Positions 50,985 to 64,000 of a stretch of DNA of 64,000 nt are shown here, piece after piece. Within the stretch, counting starts at the first letter, position 1; the number at the start of each line of letters is the position of its first letter. Below the pieces are notes generated by a model. The model saw nothing but the letters and a program-made list of their open reading frames with translations, ran no database searches and had not been told where the DNA came from. The stretch comes from Atopsyche davidsoni (Eukaryota > Arthropoda > Insecta > Trichoptera > Hydrobiosidae): assembly GCA_022113835.1 (NCBI GenBank), contig JAILWY010000009.1, positions 11,508,001-11,572,000 on the forward strand, given 5' to 3'. The translations under genes were made by a program, and so were the position numbers.

Positions 50985-53900
50985 AATAATTTAATTAGGG
51001 CTAATACTAGCCCTTATTAAATTTTAATTTAAAAGATAATATTATAATTATTCAACATTGATAAAAAAAGAGTTGAAAACCAAAATATATATCTTTTAAA
51101 CACAAATCTCACTTTTAGTGATTCTATTGATATTAATTATTAATCTACCAAATATTTCTAACAGGTTTATGTGGTTGTTAAACTGCATACAAAAAGTACT
51201 ATTATAGTGTTTCGAGTATCATGCATCCATTTTAATCAATCATAATATGTTAACAAGTTCTTTTATACGAGATATTTTTACTTTAAAGTTGGAATGATAG
51301 TCAATTTAAAAAATATACATATTGAAAGGGTAAAATTAATACCACAATGATAACCGATGTGCTATATTGTGTAGTAATATAAAAAAACCGATTTTGCCGC
51401 TATGACTACGAAACTAAATCTTATAAATATTGAGAATATCTTCAGAATGCTTGCTTTTCTCCGCAAAAAAAACCAAACAAATAAAATTCCGCACAAGTCA
51501 TCCTCTATAAATTTAACGAAAGAAAATAAATTTAAAAGTAAGAAGTCCGAAGTAAATACAGTGGGGTAGTTATTTTTATTACTTTTTTAATCACAACAGT
51601 TTAACTCCGCCACTAAATTACTAAGACAGATTTTTTCTTATCTCAAGTAAATTTTCCAACTTATGTCTTTATTCTAGTCATTATAAATTACAGCGTATTA
51701 CAAACAAGAGATTTGACATTTTAACCACAAATTAAAATGAGTTTAATGCGACTTTGTAATTAAAGTCTCTTAATTGCGATATTCGTTATATACGTTGAAA
51801 AAAGCTATTTCTTACAAGTATTAAAATAATTTAAGAAATTATACTGCATAATTAAAATTTAAATTAGAAAAAAAGCATTTTAAAATTGTAAATTGTAATT
51901 TATTTTGTCCCGAACTTCTGTCATCTGCAAAGTATTACAATTTACTCGTGAAATATTTTAGATAGATAACTATCATATTTTTTTCTTCTTCAATTATTGA
52001 ACCTGAAAATGTTGGCTTACGGTACTGCCTTGTTAAATAAATGAATAATTCAGTCCTTCTATGAGTTGATTGGAGAGCTGCTTTAATAAGTTTTTTTACT
52101 GCCAGCAACAATCATCAAATTAAAAAAAAAGAATAACCGATAGGATTGTGTCTACAGACCAGCAAATAACAAGTATGATTTGTTTGCAAAGCCGAAGCAG
52201 TACAGCCTTCTGATTGCACAACATTAAGTCCGTGTTTCACGTTCTCGGCGCTCGCAACTCCTTCCATAATTCTTTAGTTTCTTTGTGTATCTATTTCGCC
52301 AACTAGTCTTCGGTCATTCCACATGAGCGACTTACCTAAGCGGCTCTTTGTAATCTTATTCTTCACGGGGCCCCTTCCTTCCCTACTGTGCTGTTTCCGT
52401 ACAATAAACTACGTTTTATTATATTAACACACAGTAGTGCAGATTAATTGAAAGTATTGTATATCAATAATCACGCCGGAAGTGAATGTAGGCGGTTCGC
52501 CTACGAAAAATATCACTAATAAAATAAACATAGTTATTAAGGTATTATTCATTAGTTCGTATTAAAGAAAACACTAATTATTTATGTTAGTAATTTTAAT
52601 GATTGGTTTATTTCTAGATGTTTTTAAAAAATTATGCAAAGTTTACTTTATTAACGATTAACAGTATTTTTTTCTAAGACAACGAAACAGTATTGTAAAA
52701 TGTCTACTTAAGAATTCTCTTTCTGCTATACTTTGATGATGTATTTCAATATATATATGACTGAACCTAATTCTCACCATATAAGATATTGATTCAGTAG
52801 TATGGAGGTTTTCCTTAACCAAAGTTAATTAAATCTACTTGCGACAGTGTTTCCCAGTTTTATTCAAAATAAAACAGTTAGATATTGTTGTGTTTACAAA
52901 AATGCCAAGCCGTGTTTAGTATTTCGACTAAAAGCACTTGTGTTCTGTAAGAGGTTAAACGATATTGTTCAATGACCACTTTAGATGTTTATATGAATAC
53001 CAAAGATACTCATTCCTGTTTATCTACTATTTGATTACGTAAGCCTAGCTCGTGTCAAATTATCATTTATAAGTATTTTTTCCTTTTACACTTGCTGCCC
53101 TTATCTCAAATTTTTTCAGGTATGATTTGTAACAGTGAACAATTTTATGAAAAAGTGGATATGCTTTAGGCTTTATTTAAATTTTTCCTTAATAAAAAGT
53201 TGCTTTTAAATCTTCCAATTCAAATTTGCGTTGTTTTTTTTGTACGTTTTGTTAATATATAATACAATTTTTGGAATACTAAGAAACATTACATTTAACA
53301 TTTATACTTTAATCCAGTCAAAACCTTGTAGTTATAATTTTTCAGGGATTCCGTAAGTGACAAGTACACAATATATTATAAATAAAGGAATCTCCTCAAT
53401 AAGCCTCATAAGAGTTTACATGAATTTAGCATCATAAATATGAAAAGTTAATTCGATTTTTTCAACAGGTTTATAAACCTATAGAGCATTGAATTGCATT
53501 AAATGTAAATAGAAAAGTTCGTTTTTCATGTAACGTAAAAAAATCATATAAAAAATGATAGGTGCATTTAAAAAAATATCATATATCATAGCATCTACTT
53601 TATAGACATCCTGTTCATGCTGGTAGTTTTAAGTGTAATATTTTTAAATATTTATGAAAAATGTTAAAAATATAAACAGACTGCAGAATTTAAAACCTGC
53701 AGACAACCACGGTGGCCGCGACTTCATAAACTAACTGATAAGCTCGGTCTGCGCCGCGGCACGGGCATCTGTCCAGGGCCGCGAGTTATTTCCCCGGGCG
53801 AGGGCGACCGGACAGACAAAATGACCAACAGCTTCTGTCTGGATGAGCTAATGCACTGGCATTAACACCAGGTTTGCCAGTGAATTAAACAGCTCGACCA

Positions 53901-54169
53901 AATGAGATTTGTACAGCACAAGACAGTAATCGAGATTTCAAGTACAGACTACACTGTATGTAGAAAAAAATGATTCTTATTTATGAAACACTGATAATTT
54001 ATGTAAAGATTCAACCGTACGAAGTTGTTTTCTTCAAATTATTAATTATAGAAATTTAATTTTGGAATTTTTCAAAGAAAATTACACTCAAAAATACAAT
54101 TATATCTGTAAGTGTAAACAGTTTTAGACATTTCATAGACATACATAGGATTCAAAATTGTTGTTGTAA

Positions 54170-54480
54170 CAGTGTTGACAAAGTTCGAATCGTATACAAT
54201 TATTATATAGTGCATTTGTTCTACCGATTGAGAATCAGCAGAGTATGGCGATGCGATTCGCAGTGCTGGCATAAGCCGGCTTGCTGGAGCAATGGACGAC
54301 CAAACGCTGGTACTCAAACACCGAAATGAGCTGGCTACGGTCGTACTGTCTGACCATCTGGCATAAGGTAGAGCACGGACATGCTCGCCCTCGGAACACC
54401 CCAACCCCAAAATTCTTTCACCCTCTTACTAATATGAGATCTAATAAAACTTCGTATACATTTTACCAAAGTCGGCAAAA
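54170..54480. other. Unassigned GC-richer intronic block, possibly repeat-derived
   Basis: A moderately GC-rich block within the long intron with open frames on both strands (112 codons minus, 70 codons plus). On the minus strand ATCGGTAGAAC and GATTCGAAC at 54240-54180 faintly resemble tRNA D- and T-arms. No clear assignment; low confidence. Confidence 0.15.
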
Positions 54481-57400
54481 TAAAATTATTTAAAACTCCA
54501 GTGTGCTTTAGTAAACGCAACTGCTTTTAATATGCGTTAATCGTGCAATTTATATATAAATAATAGCTCAAAATCCTTCGATCATAGGTTTTTTAAAGGT
54601 ATCTTATTATAGAAAATAATAATATAACTGTGTGATGTAAACATTTTTTTTTCTATTTCTTTAGCATTGTAAGATAAGCGCACCTCTTATACAACTTTTC
54701 TAAAATGTAGTTTATCGTTCAAAAGCAATTTTTAATCTTTAAATAATCCGAGGGTTTTTATTCGTCAATTTGCGCATATGATTTCTGTTGGCACATCGGC
54801 AAGGAATCGCATGATGGAGACATTCGGCTCTGGCCCGTGTATCCGGCCTCCCCCGGAGAGGCTCTGCGTATTATTTACTAGCACGGCTCGGGGTCTTATT
54901 TCTCCATTTCCTGGCAAGTCTCGGACCAGTTCAAATAAATTGTCAGTTTTTACAAATGCGTTATTTGTGTTCCGGATCGGTGGCGGAGAAGTCCACTCGG
55001 AAAAGGCGATTCCCCGAAGGAAACGCCGCCGATTTGTGACTCAAAGTTTTTCTGATGGTCCTTTTCTGAATCATTTACCGGGAAATGCCCGGAGTCAAGA
55101 TAGATTTTTTGAAAAATACATATTCACTCATAATATATATATTTTTTTTTTTATGTAGCATTGAACCATTCCGTATCAATTCAATCTTCTGTGACAGCAA
55201 ATGACACATGTCTTCGTTTATTTTGTTAGAAATTGTGAAGTGTGACCGAAAACACCGTATTGAAAATAAAATAAATATTTTGATGGCACATTATTAATCA
55301 TAAGTAATTTTAGAAGTAAAAAAGCTAAACTAAGTTTTTAAATGGAAAATATATTAATGCCAACGTACTGACTATTAAACCAAATATAAAAAGTAATTTT
55401 GCATTTAATTTATAAAAAAATATATAACTTCACCCTTAATAATTTCTCGATTTTCAAAGTCTTATGCTTTAGTAAATCGAAAGATAGCATTCTTACGCAA
55501 ATATGTATTATTTATTAACTTGTAACAAAGGACGCTTATGTCAATGAATACAAAATTGAAAATAACTCTATGCGATTGTTTACTGCATCGCAGAGTGCAA
55601 ACAAAGCCCGGCTTCCGCTGCATCTTGATACATTCGACATTTCCCCTCGAATATTCTTTCAACATCGCCTACAGTATATTAAGTTCATAAGTCCACAGCC
55701 TCCCGGGCCATACTAAACACAGCAAGCCGCCTAATGTATGCCAAGGCACGGGGGCCAGTAGGGAGGCTTGCGGTCAGCTGGCGGGGCGTGATGGGAATCA
55801 CTGCGAAATTCGATCATAAAGGAATATGTTTAGACACTGCGGTAATTGAAGGACACGATAAACTGTGAAGGGCGCGAAACTTTACCGAAGTTGTATTATA
55901 AACTGAGGGGATTGGATTGCTGTGGACATAAATTGATTTCCCAAACTATTAATTTATCATTGTTTAATATGAAGCGCCTGCATACTTCTGCCAGACTCGG
56001 AGTATATCATAACTTAGTAGACGTTATTGCGGTGACTGCGAGGCTCACTCTGCATTGATATGCCTCGTGTGATGCTGTTATTATTTGATAAAATCGAATT
56101 AGGTCGTTTCAAATGAGGTCTATTGAGAGATTAATATAAAGCAAAGTGCTAAAGGTGGGAGATTAGCAAAAGGTCACCTATCCATTAAGTTACCGCAACT
56201 AATCTAGGTAATCGCCTATAAAATCGATAAGGTTGGATGTACTTTGTTAACTAGAGAGTTTTCGATTTGGAAAATTTCTGGAGTTAGACTAAAAAAAACT
56301 ATTATGTAATATCATCTTTTTTTTATTCTTTACACTTCTAAAACGGTAATCATTATTAGTTTTTTAAACTTATACGTTTTACATAGTTATTTAAGATGTA
56401 TATGTGTATATTATATTTATTTAATAGTAAGCCGACTTTTGACTTGGTCATGGGACCTTTAGTTTGCAGAGATGCTCAATCTTTAAATAATTCATTAGAA
56501 TAATGTTGAAAAACTGTTTCAGAATATTATAAAATTTTTATATTCATAAATTAAATTGATTTTTTTAAATAATGTGACTATTTACTTTTATACATTAAGT
56601 GAATTTTTGCAATAAAAATAATAATATATCGATGGCAGACTAGTTTGACTCGTAATATTTTTTATTTAAACAATTAGATGCTTGAAGACCGCGAATATTT
56701 TTGAGTTTTTTCAAACATTCGTTTTCGTAATTTACCAACCTTTTCATATTTGTTGTTTAAAGATGAAATACAAAACTACGAGTCAAATATTGTTACTAGC
56801 TTGCCTAAATTTGAGTATCCTAAAATAAGTTGTCTGTGAATAAATTAGTTTTTGCATAATAAAACAGTTTGTTTCCATTTTACGCATTTTATCAGATTAC
56901 ATATGACTTTGAAATATTTACCGAAAATCGCTATGTTTTAGACCTTTTATGTCTCATTGTAAAACAAATTTCGTCTCTTCATTTCTACAAATGTTTCCTG
57001 AAGACAATGTTAAAACATTGGAGCAGCAATTTAAAACAAAATCATAAAATAATATTTCTTTTCTAGAACAAAAGGTTTATTTGTTAATAAATATTTGTGT
57101 TATTTGCGGTTTACGATAGTATATGGAATCCTATCTTATTATCCTAAATTCAAAATAAAAAAAATACCTATGTCTCTGTCAGTTTTAAATAAGTTATTTG
57201 AAACAGTATTTTCCAAGAATAAAGAATAATAAATCTGCGAGATAGCACTGAATAACTTTCATTGTTTAAAGCATCTATTGTAGTTAAACATAATATTTCG
57301 CTCATCGATTTTTTATTCATAATATTGTTCCTTTGAATGTAAAAGGAAATATTGATAGCTTCTTTATAATACATTACCTCGACCGGTACATTTGCGAGCG

Positions 57401-60400
57401 GTGGCGGTTCGCATTGAGGCAAATTGTTATAAAATTCAGTGAATTCAATACATTGTGTTGAATTTTATTTCCTCTTTTATTATCTTTTATCTTAAATGTG
57501 AGCGGAATGTTCCCAGATGCGTATTTTACAAGCAAAACGTAAGGCGGAAATTTGAATAAGATTAGGTAAAATATCAAAATAGAATTATTGGCTCGGCGGT
57601 GGAAAATGTCTCTTTCGTCTTATCCGCATGTGGGAAAATGCCTTGCCTAGGTTTTCACTCTAATGTGTATCTACGCAATCTCGTTGAATTTAAATACACA
57701 TTATATTAAGTGTTTTCATAAGAATTCAAACTGAAAAAGATAATTAAATAGCTTTTTCTAGCGAGTAGTGTCTATTTTTCGGGCTTAAAATTGTGGGTTT
57801 GTTAAAGTAATAAAAAAAGGTAGTTATGTTATTTATAATGTGGTGTATCAAAATGAAGACTTTTTAAATCTTTTCTTAGAAATTTATTAAGATTTCAAAC
57901 TTTCTCTTTATCAGATAAAATATCAAAATTACTTGACTGGCTTGTGATATTTTTAAACATTACTTTGATATTCAAAAAGGATTTATTGTTTTTATATATT
58001 GAATGTAAGTCAGCAAGTGTATTTTTTATTATACCGGTAACAACATTTAATTTGTTAAAGTATTCATAATTTTTTTTAAATTAACTATTTGAAAATGATA
58101 TATAAATTAAAAGCAAATAAAAAATTTAAGTACTCAAGCAAAGACTTACTATCGTATAACCATTAAAAAAATATTAACAAAATATAAGTAAACGCATAGT
58201 GTAAAATGGTATTGGTATCTATCGTATACGATATTTACATAAAAATATTTAGTATCATCGTTATATTGAAAGCATATTAAAACTTTTAAGTATTTGCCGC
58301 CCTGGATATTTTCTCTTCAACATTTCAAACTAGAATCGTAACAAGCAGTTTCAGTATTAAATAAAAATAAATAAGTTGAACTTTGACCGGTCGGTCTGAA
58401 TTGTTGGGCGTGTAAAGTTGCCCGGCATAGCTCGACAGTCGCCGGCAACAATATTTTTACATTTTGTCAACTCGGCACTCCCGCCTGCTATGCATACCGA
58501 GTTTTCTTGGAAATTCCCATTTTAATAACTCAGATAACTCTGACTAGAGGTTATTTATTTTCCGTGAGAAATATTTTAAATTTAAAAAAAATATATGCGA
58601 CACAATATTTATCAAAATCATGAAACATTTCAGAGTAATACATTGTTGCTTTTTTAAGGATGTAATGTATACTCTACATAACTCATGTGAATATTGTTAA
58701 TATCACCTCTAATATTTTTAAATATAAAACATGTTTTCAAATGTAGACTTAAATATAAAAAGGAATTGATAGTTAATTAATTGATTGATAATAATAACAA
58801 TAATAGTATTCATTGCAAGGTTCCAAATGTTTATTTCGTCTTATATTACTAGCATTTGTAGAAAATACAAATTGGAGTAAAAATTTCAACTGAACAGTAA
58901 ATTATTATTCAGTGTCGCGTCACTGTATAGTACAATGAGTCTGCCCGTAGTGGCAGCCAAAAATGATCACATAATACAGGCAAAGTTCTACTGTCCCAGG
59001 GAACAATGAATAGGTCGATAGAGTTGCGTATCTCTAATTAATTTACCGTCTGAATATTTGGCGACTTGGTTTGATTAAGACACACATTCGTGATTAATAA
59101 AATGTGAACATACCTCCGATGACAGCGGAGTTGATTGCTGTACAAATTTGATATATCAGATCAGAGATGACTAACAAAGGTTTAGATTCCATAAACATGG
59201 TTTGTAATCACTGTCATCATCGTTACAAGTAACATTTTATATTGAAAAAAATAATTGTATACTCTTAGGATCTTGATTATGTTTGATCAGAGGAATCATA
59301 TTCTATTTCTAAAATTTTCTAGCACGTTATGAAAAAAGTTTCTTATTGACATAGACTACCTTTTTTAAAAATGCTATTGTTTATACTGTTGTAATTACTA
59401 CTGAATTTAAATTCATTGCTTTGGTAGTGCAGAAACCTTGTCATATAAAATATCAAAACTGGAAATTTTTTAAAAATAACCAGATTATTATAATTTTTTT
59501 TAAATTTACTCAACTGCAGATAATTGTAAAAGTTGAAGTTTAATCAGTGAGCAGTCAGAGTAACGCGTCGAAATTGTCGTTTTTTATGTCTGTAGCATCA
59601 CACTTTATACTAACCCTTGGTTGAAGGGGCGCCTGACTTAACCGCAGCTTTATCGTGCTTTATAGTGGCATTTTGCATTAGTTCTTCTTAACGCTTTGTG
59701 ATTAATCATAAACTTTTTTGATAACTTTTTATGAGGTAACTAATTTGAGGTAATTAATATTTTATTATTAAATTTAAAGAGTTAATTTTTTTTATGTAAA
59801 GGAGTTCGCGATTACTAAGAAACAGTGTAGGCGAAAAATAATGTACTTGTTAATATTATAAAATCGGAGAGCGACGAGCGTAGCTTGCTATTAATATTTT
59901 AACTATGAGTTTTTAAATAAAGATTACCTATAAACTTTACTGAATTTGGAAAAAGAATGCTTAAACTGAATTTTTGCAGTCATGAAGAGATTTTTTTATA
60001 AATTAAATTATAAAATAATTGAAGAGCAGTGTGTGATATAATACATTTCATATTTTTTAAATTTACATTTTTTAAATGAATTTATTTAGGAAAAAAAAAG
60101 GCTGAAAATAACTTTAATAAAACGTAGTGATTATCTAAGAAAAAAGTCTTGAAAATATATGTTTACGAGTTTTTTTCAGGTCTTATGACACTAGACGAGA
60201 GAAAAAATGGCTGCGGGTTATATTAGTTTCGATATAAAAAAGCAAAGGATTTTCGAAGACTTGAATCATTTGTGACATTTGATATTTTTACTTGGTAACA
60301 CCTCCTCATTCAGTGCTTGTGATATTGATACCGAATATTCTATTTTATACCACAAAATCAATAAATCTTTCGCTACGTTTGACTCTTCTTAAAAGTATTC

Positions 60401-61478
60401 GTTTCATCTATAACTTACCTAAAATGGTGAAGAAAAAGCTCTATGACATGATTAGTAAATGAATATAACTTTGAATATAAACTTTTAAGTGACTTAAAAA
60501 TGATTTTTTTGTATTGAATTTTTACTATTGAAAAAATCATAACTATTCTGAAGCATAACTTATAACTTAAATTGACATTTTAAAATTATGAATGTTTATA
60601 AATGCAGTAGACAAGTATAAAAAAATAGTAATAATTAATTTTACATGAAATCATGATAAATTAAATTTGCTTAACTTGAGTGTTTTACTGTATTGTATAA
60701 ATTAAATATATATATGTACAATTATATGTACTACAATTATGTATATATATACAATTATGTGTATGTAAAAATAAATTTCTTTCGTTGCTTCGGTATCTTT
60801 ACTTTTTTTGGACGTGGGTGCTTGTTGAAAGGTGTAGGTGGAGATGAGCATAGCAACAGTATTCAAAGCGTCGCGTCGGAAAAATAAAACGAAGGGATAA
60901 ATTTTTACTACATATCATAAAACAACAATATCTATGATACCCATCCTAAACATGGTCGTTTTATAGCGCCTAGCAACAAAGAAGATCAGGGATAATTGTT
61001 GTACAAGGTGGGGTAAAGTAAGTACCGAATATAAAGAGGAAGTCGTTTTTGTTCTGTATGTACGCGTTTCGTAGAAAATATAGAAAAAAGTCTTCTTTTT
61101 TCTATAAAGTAAAAAACACTTTGTAATAAAGAGACGTGAGACTTTTTTGTTTTATGAAAATTTTACTTTGGTATTTATTATTTTGGTATTTATCTGTCAG
61201 TTTTGTAAAAACCATCACGAAATTTTTCAATAAAAAATTATACAAACATAGATAACTTTACCTATTTTTATATCAGTGTATTTATTTTATTTTTATAACA
61301 AGTATAAATCAGGACATAACACCAAAGAGTAGAGTACATTAAATTAAAACGGTCGGGAAAACATACGAAGAAATGTATTTTCCGATGTGGGTGTAATTTA
61401 TTTCAATTAAATTGGTCGTCATTTTACGCCTTTTATAGCATGTTAAAACTTTATTTGTGATTTATTGGTTGATTACAG

Positions 61479-61607
61479 TGGCCACATATCAAGGGGAAAT
61501 ACTAAAATTAGCGAAGATCACCCGCTCCGAGATGGGCGCGTACCTCTGCATCGCCAGCAACGGCGTGCCTCCGTCTGTTAGCAAGCGAATCAGAGTCAAC
61601 GTGCACT
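61479..61607 (+). CDS. DIP/lachesin-like Ig protein, exon encoding second half of Ig2
   Basis: The acceptor is GATTACAG and the donor GTAAGT; phase 1 at both ends. The translation contains YQGEILKLAKITRSEMGAYL, then CIASNGVPPSVSKR and IRVNVH. The SEMGAYLCIASNGVPP stretch is the hallmark second-cysteine region of DIP/lachesin Ig2 domains. Splicing the single leftover G of the previous exon restores a valine codon and keeps the frame. The exon is preceded by an unusually long intron (15.7 kb). Confidence 0.95.
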
Positions 61608-62569
61608 GTAAGTACCACTTCTATGGTGTGGGAGTGTGATGTAAGGCAGTGTTATGCCATAGAACCTGACATGTGCATTTAAAGCTTGAAAAGTCTGTGC
61701 TGCAGTTATAAGAAACTTTAAATAAAACGTTGGTATAGTTGAGGGACAAGGCATTTGATTGGTGAAGATCCATTATTATAATGATAAAAGTTACTTTGTA
61801 TTAAACTTAGTTAAAATATGCATCTGATGATAACCTAATCTATTTGGTCGAAACTAGTCATGCCAATAATATAATAAACTCAAAGTGAAGACAGAATACA
61901 AAGTTACTTTTATCATAATAAAACATTGGTAACTAAACATTGCGAATTGGATCATCAAGAACTATTTGTTACTAGACACTTCTTGTAAACTAGACCACCA
62001 ATGAATTTTTTATAAAACCTTAAAAAAATATATGAATATTTTAAACGACTTGAAATTTGGAATTAAGTATGAAAGCACTGTTTGTTTTTGATTGGTAAGC
62101 CTTTTAATTTTTAATGAATATTTTATCATTATGCTTGATTTTAATGCTATAAAAAGATTAGTTAAGACTTATTTAGTAAAATTATACTACAAAGGGAAGC
62201 GATTAGGGTGGTGAATATCAAACTCTCTGCCTGATCCCGATTTGAGAACTGCCTGAGTTATTTAACATTACGGTGTGTTATAAATATACTTAGCAGAATT
62301 AAGCGCGACTCGGGATTAAGTTAGGTTGTATTACACGTATGGAGTATTCATGAGTAGACATATACGAATCGTTTAACTAAAATTCATATTCCTGGAAAAA
62401 CGTTCTCAGTTGTCGTACGGCCCTTTGACACTGCACACATCTCCGCCCAAAAGGCAAACACAATCCGCTGGAGTATTTGAACTGATTATTCTAGATTAAA
62501 CTGAGTTATCCATTTAATATTCAGGGGGTTAATAATGTAGTACGTGTAATATGATTTTCCCTTGCGTAG
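61608..62569 (+). other. Intron between Ig2 and Ig3 exons (962 bp)
   Basis: Bounded by GTAAGT and CTTGCGTAG. AT-rich, with a modestly GC-richer patch around 62390-62480. Nothing else recognised. Confidence 0.85.
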
Positions 62570-62692
62570 TTCACCCCGTCATCCAAGTGCCGAATCAGCT
62601 GGTGGGAGCCCCGCTGGGGACTGACGTCACTCTGGAGTGCTACGTGGAGTCGTCGCCCAAGTCCATCAACTACTGGGTGAAGGATAGCACAG
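62570..62692 (+). CDS. DIP/lachesin-like Ig protein, exon encoding Ig2-Ig3 linker and first part of Ig3
   Basis: The acceptor is CTTGCGTAG and the donor GTAACG; phase 1 at both ends. The split codon restores F, giving VHFHP followed by VIQVPNQLVGAPLGTDVTLE and CYVESSPKSINYWVKDST. This matches the DIP Ig3 start (QVPNQLVGAPxGTDVxLxC...SPKxINYW), including the first Ig3 cysteine and the tryptophan. The second Ig3 cysteine and the C-terminal membrane-attachment signal are not in the window, so the gene continues to the right. The last base (G) begins a codon completed downstream. Confidence 0.95.
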
Positions 62693-64000
62693 GTAACGAC
62701 TCAACTTAAATATCTCTTATACTTCAAATGCATAGTTTCAGACTGCCTTTATAATACAATTTATAAATGATTACGATGAATGAATGCTTATTATCTCCTT
62801 TATATCCACCTGCTGGCGAGACTTTTCATGGAGCTACCTATATTTAGGGGTGATTTATTATATGATAGGTTATTATTTAAAAATAACCTAAAGTATTTAT
62901 ATATCAAAATAATAATTTTATTAATATATTTGATTTTTACATTCAAGTAAAAGTATTTATTTTCTATTTAAATCATCTACTGCAAGTATTTTTACTGATA
63001 AGATTAAATTTATACTGAGTATTGTCTTTAAGAGTACATAAAGATATATATGCTGAGTGATAAACGGCTATCAATTAAATTGATCACCTACTATGTATCA
63101 GTAAACTCGAGCAGAGAAACCCTTTTAGATCAGTCCGAGATTTAGATCTCGGACTGTCTTCATCTTAAATCATTTCTAAATCCAACCCGATGAAGAAAAA
63201 CAAGTACACAAGTACAAAATACGGGCAAGTTTAACTAAAGGTTGGAGCTACAGATAATATATTAAGATATTAAATACAAGCCAGCCAAGTTTATATCTCT
63301 CCTTGTGCAGAAAAAAGTTTTTTAAAAAACCTTAAAAAATATTTTTCCGAAACAGCAAATTACACTGTAACTAAGCGGAAAAAATTGAAGGTTACTTGAA
63401 AAACCTTTTAATCCAGCAATTGATTAGTATCGGTGATAAATGTGAATTTATAATAATATTCTAATATAATTATTAGCACAATATTTTTTATTACTTAATG
63501 AATGACTTGACTAATATTCTTGGAGAATTTCTATGAACACATATCTAACAATTTACGCTTCTTTTAAACATATTCCAACTCAACTAGAAATTATTTATTT
63601 ATTTACCGATACCACTGACTAGGTTGAATTTTATTTAGAATATCGAAAATATATGAGAGTGAGGTGGATCCCTTCAATTATGTTGTATCATTGTTGATTT
63701 CACGTAGCCCGAGCAGTGAATAAGTACAAGTATATTTCCACGAATGCGAGTCTATGCTTTGTGGTCTCGGCGGTTGAATCTCTCCAAACTTATCAATCAA
63801 AGTAAACTGCAAGTAACAACAAACAAAAACACAAATTAAATTCTTGAAAGGCTTACTTTCGTCTGTGAATTAAGCATAAATCCAATGAGTTTGATATCCA
63901 AAACTCAAATTAGCTTCTAAATAACTTTTCAATAGTTTAATTACAATGATAACCAATGATTTTGTCATTAATTCTATTGGTCGGAACCGTAATAAATAAA
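62693..64000 (+). other. Start of the next intron, cut by the window edge
   Basis: Begins at a GTAACG donor. AT-rich with no coding signal up to the window end. It contains a perfect small hairpin at 63131-63156. Confidence 0.75.
63131..63156. other. Perfect 11-bp hairpin
   Basis: CAGTCCGAGAT at 63131-63141 pairs with ATCTCGGACTG at 63146-63156 across a TTAG loop. Intronic; no flanking signal suggests a function. Confidence 0.5.

Larger units (their letters stand above)
45767..61478 (+). other. Very long intron splitting Ig2 (15.7 kb)
   Basis: Bounded by a GTGAGC donor and a GATTACAG acceptor with consistent phase 1. No coding exon was recognised. GC-richer islands lie at about 46320-46830, 47370-47640, 48960-49140, 52200-52400, 53700-53900, 54780-55100, 55560-56250, 57360-57680 and 58380-58510. 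The rest (for example 49200-52100, 56260-57350, 59730-61400) is low-complexity AT-rich sequence. Inverted repeats at 50928-50984 and 47576-47615 are annotated separately. Confidence 0.8.

Noticed and set aside
54778..55158. 126-codon plus-strand frame as a gene
   Set aside because: Lies in a GC-richer intronic island, has no domain or family resemblance, and ends in an AT-rich hydrophobic run typical of chance read-through.

Overview
The window looks like animal, most likely insect, genomic DNA: strongly AT-rich, mostly non-coding, with GT-AG introns, simple repeats and transposon fossils. A lepidopteran is my best guess from the AT-rich background, the mariner fossil and the foldback/tRNA-derived repeats, but nothing read here proves the order. 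There are no operons or prokaryotic features.

The one convincingly active gene is on the plus strand in the right third. Five exons (41656-41765, 41860-42045, 45574-45766, 61479-61607, 62570-62692) join in frame at good splice sites. They encode Ig1, Ig2 and the start of Ig3 of a Dpr-interacting protein (DIP)/lachesin-like neuronal cell-surface immunoglobulin protein. The signal-peptide exon lies upstream of the first recognised exon and was not found. The rest of Ig3 and the C-terminus lie beyond the right edge.

The left 41 kb holds no recognised coding exon. It is AT-rich DNA interrupted by GC-richer islands of roughly 100-600 bp (about 9.0-9.5, 14.2-14.6, 15.2-15.55, 21.0-21.6, 22.6-23.3, 24.0-24.45, 24.85-25.7, 26.86-27.15, 29.0-29.3, 30.0-30.15, 30.66-31.2, 32.5-32.7, 34.3-34.56, 36.5-37.0, 37.3-37.8 and 38.7-38.96 kb). 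More islands lie in the introns (44.6-45.15, 46.3-46.8, 47.37-47.64, 48.96-49.14, 52.2-52.4, 53.7-53.9, 54.78-55.1, 55.6-56.25, 58.38-58.5 kb). Several carry palindromic homeodomain-type sites, E-boxes or GC boxes. They are best read as candidate regulatory elements, which would suit a neuronal recognition gene with complex expression, but conservation was not tested.

Mobile DNA consists of a broken mariner transposase (9.76-10.77 kb, minus), a probable LINE 3' remnant (13.3-13.57 kb), and a foldback family with arms of 149 bp at 4.88-5.30 kb and relatives at 26.66 and 30.29 kb. A second foldback family has a tRNA-like core (15.85-16.17 and 27.94-28.91 kb); the second copy is fused to a 300-bp direct duplication. 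There are also a tRNA-like SINE fragment, a 120-bp-period repeat, a GGTGGC microsatellite and an (AT)29 tract. The tRNA-like foldback family and the near-perfect foldback are the most unusual structures here.
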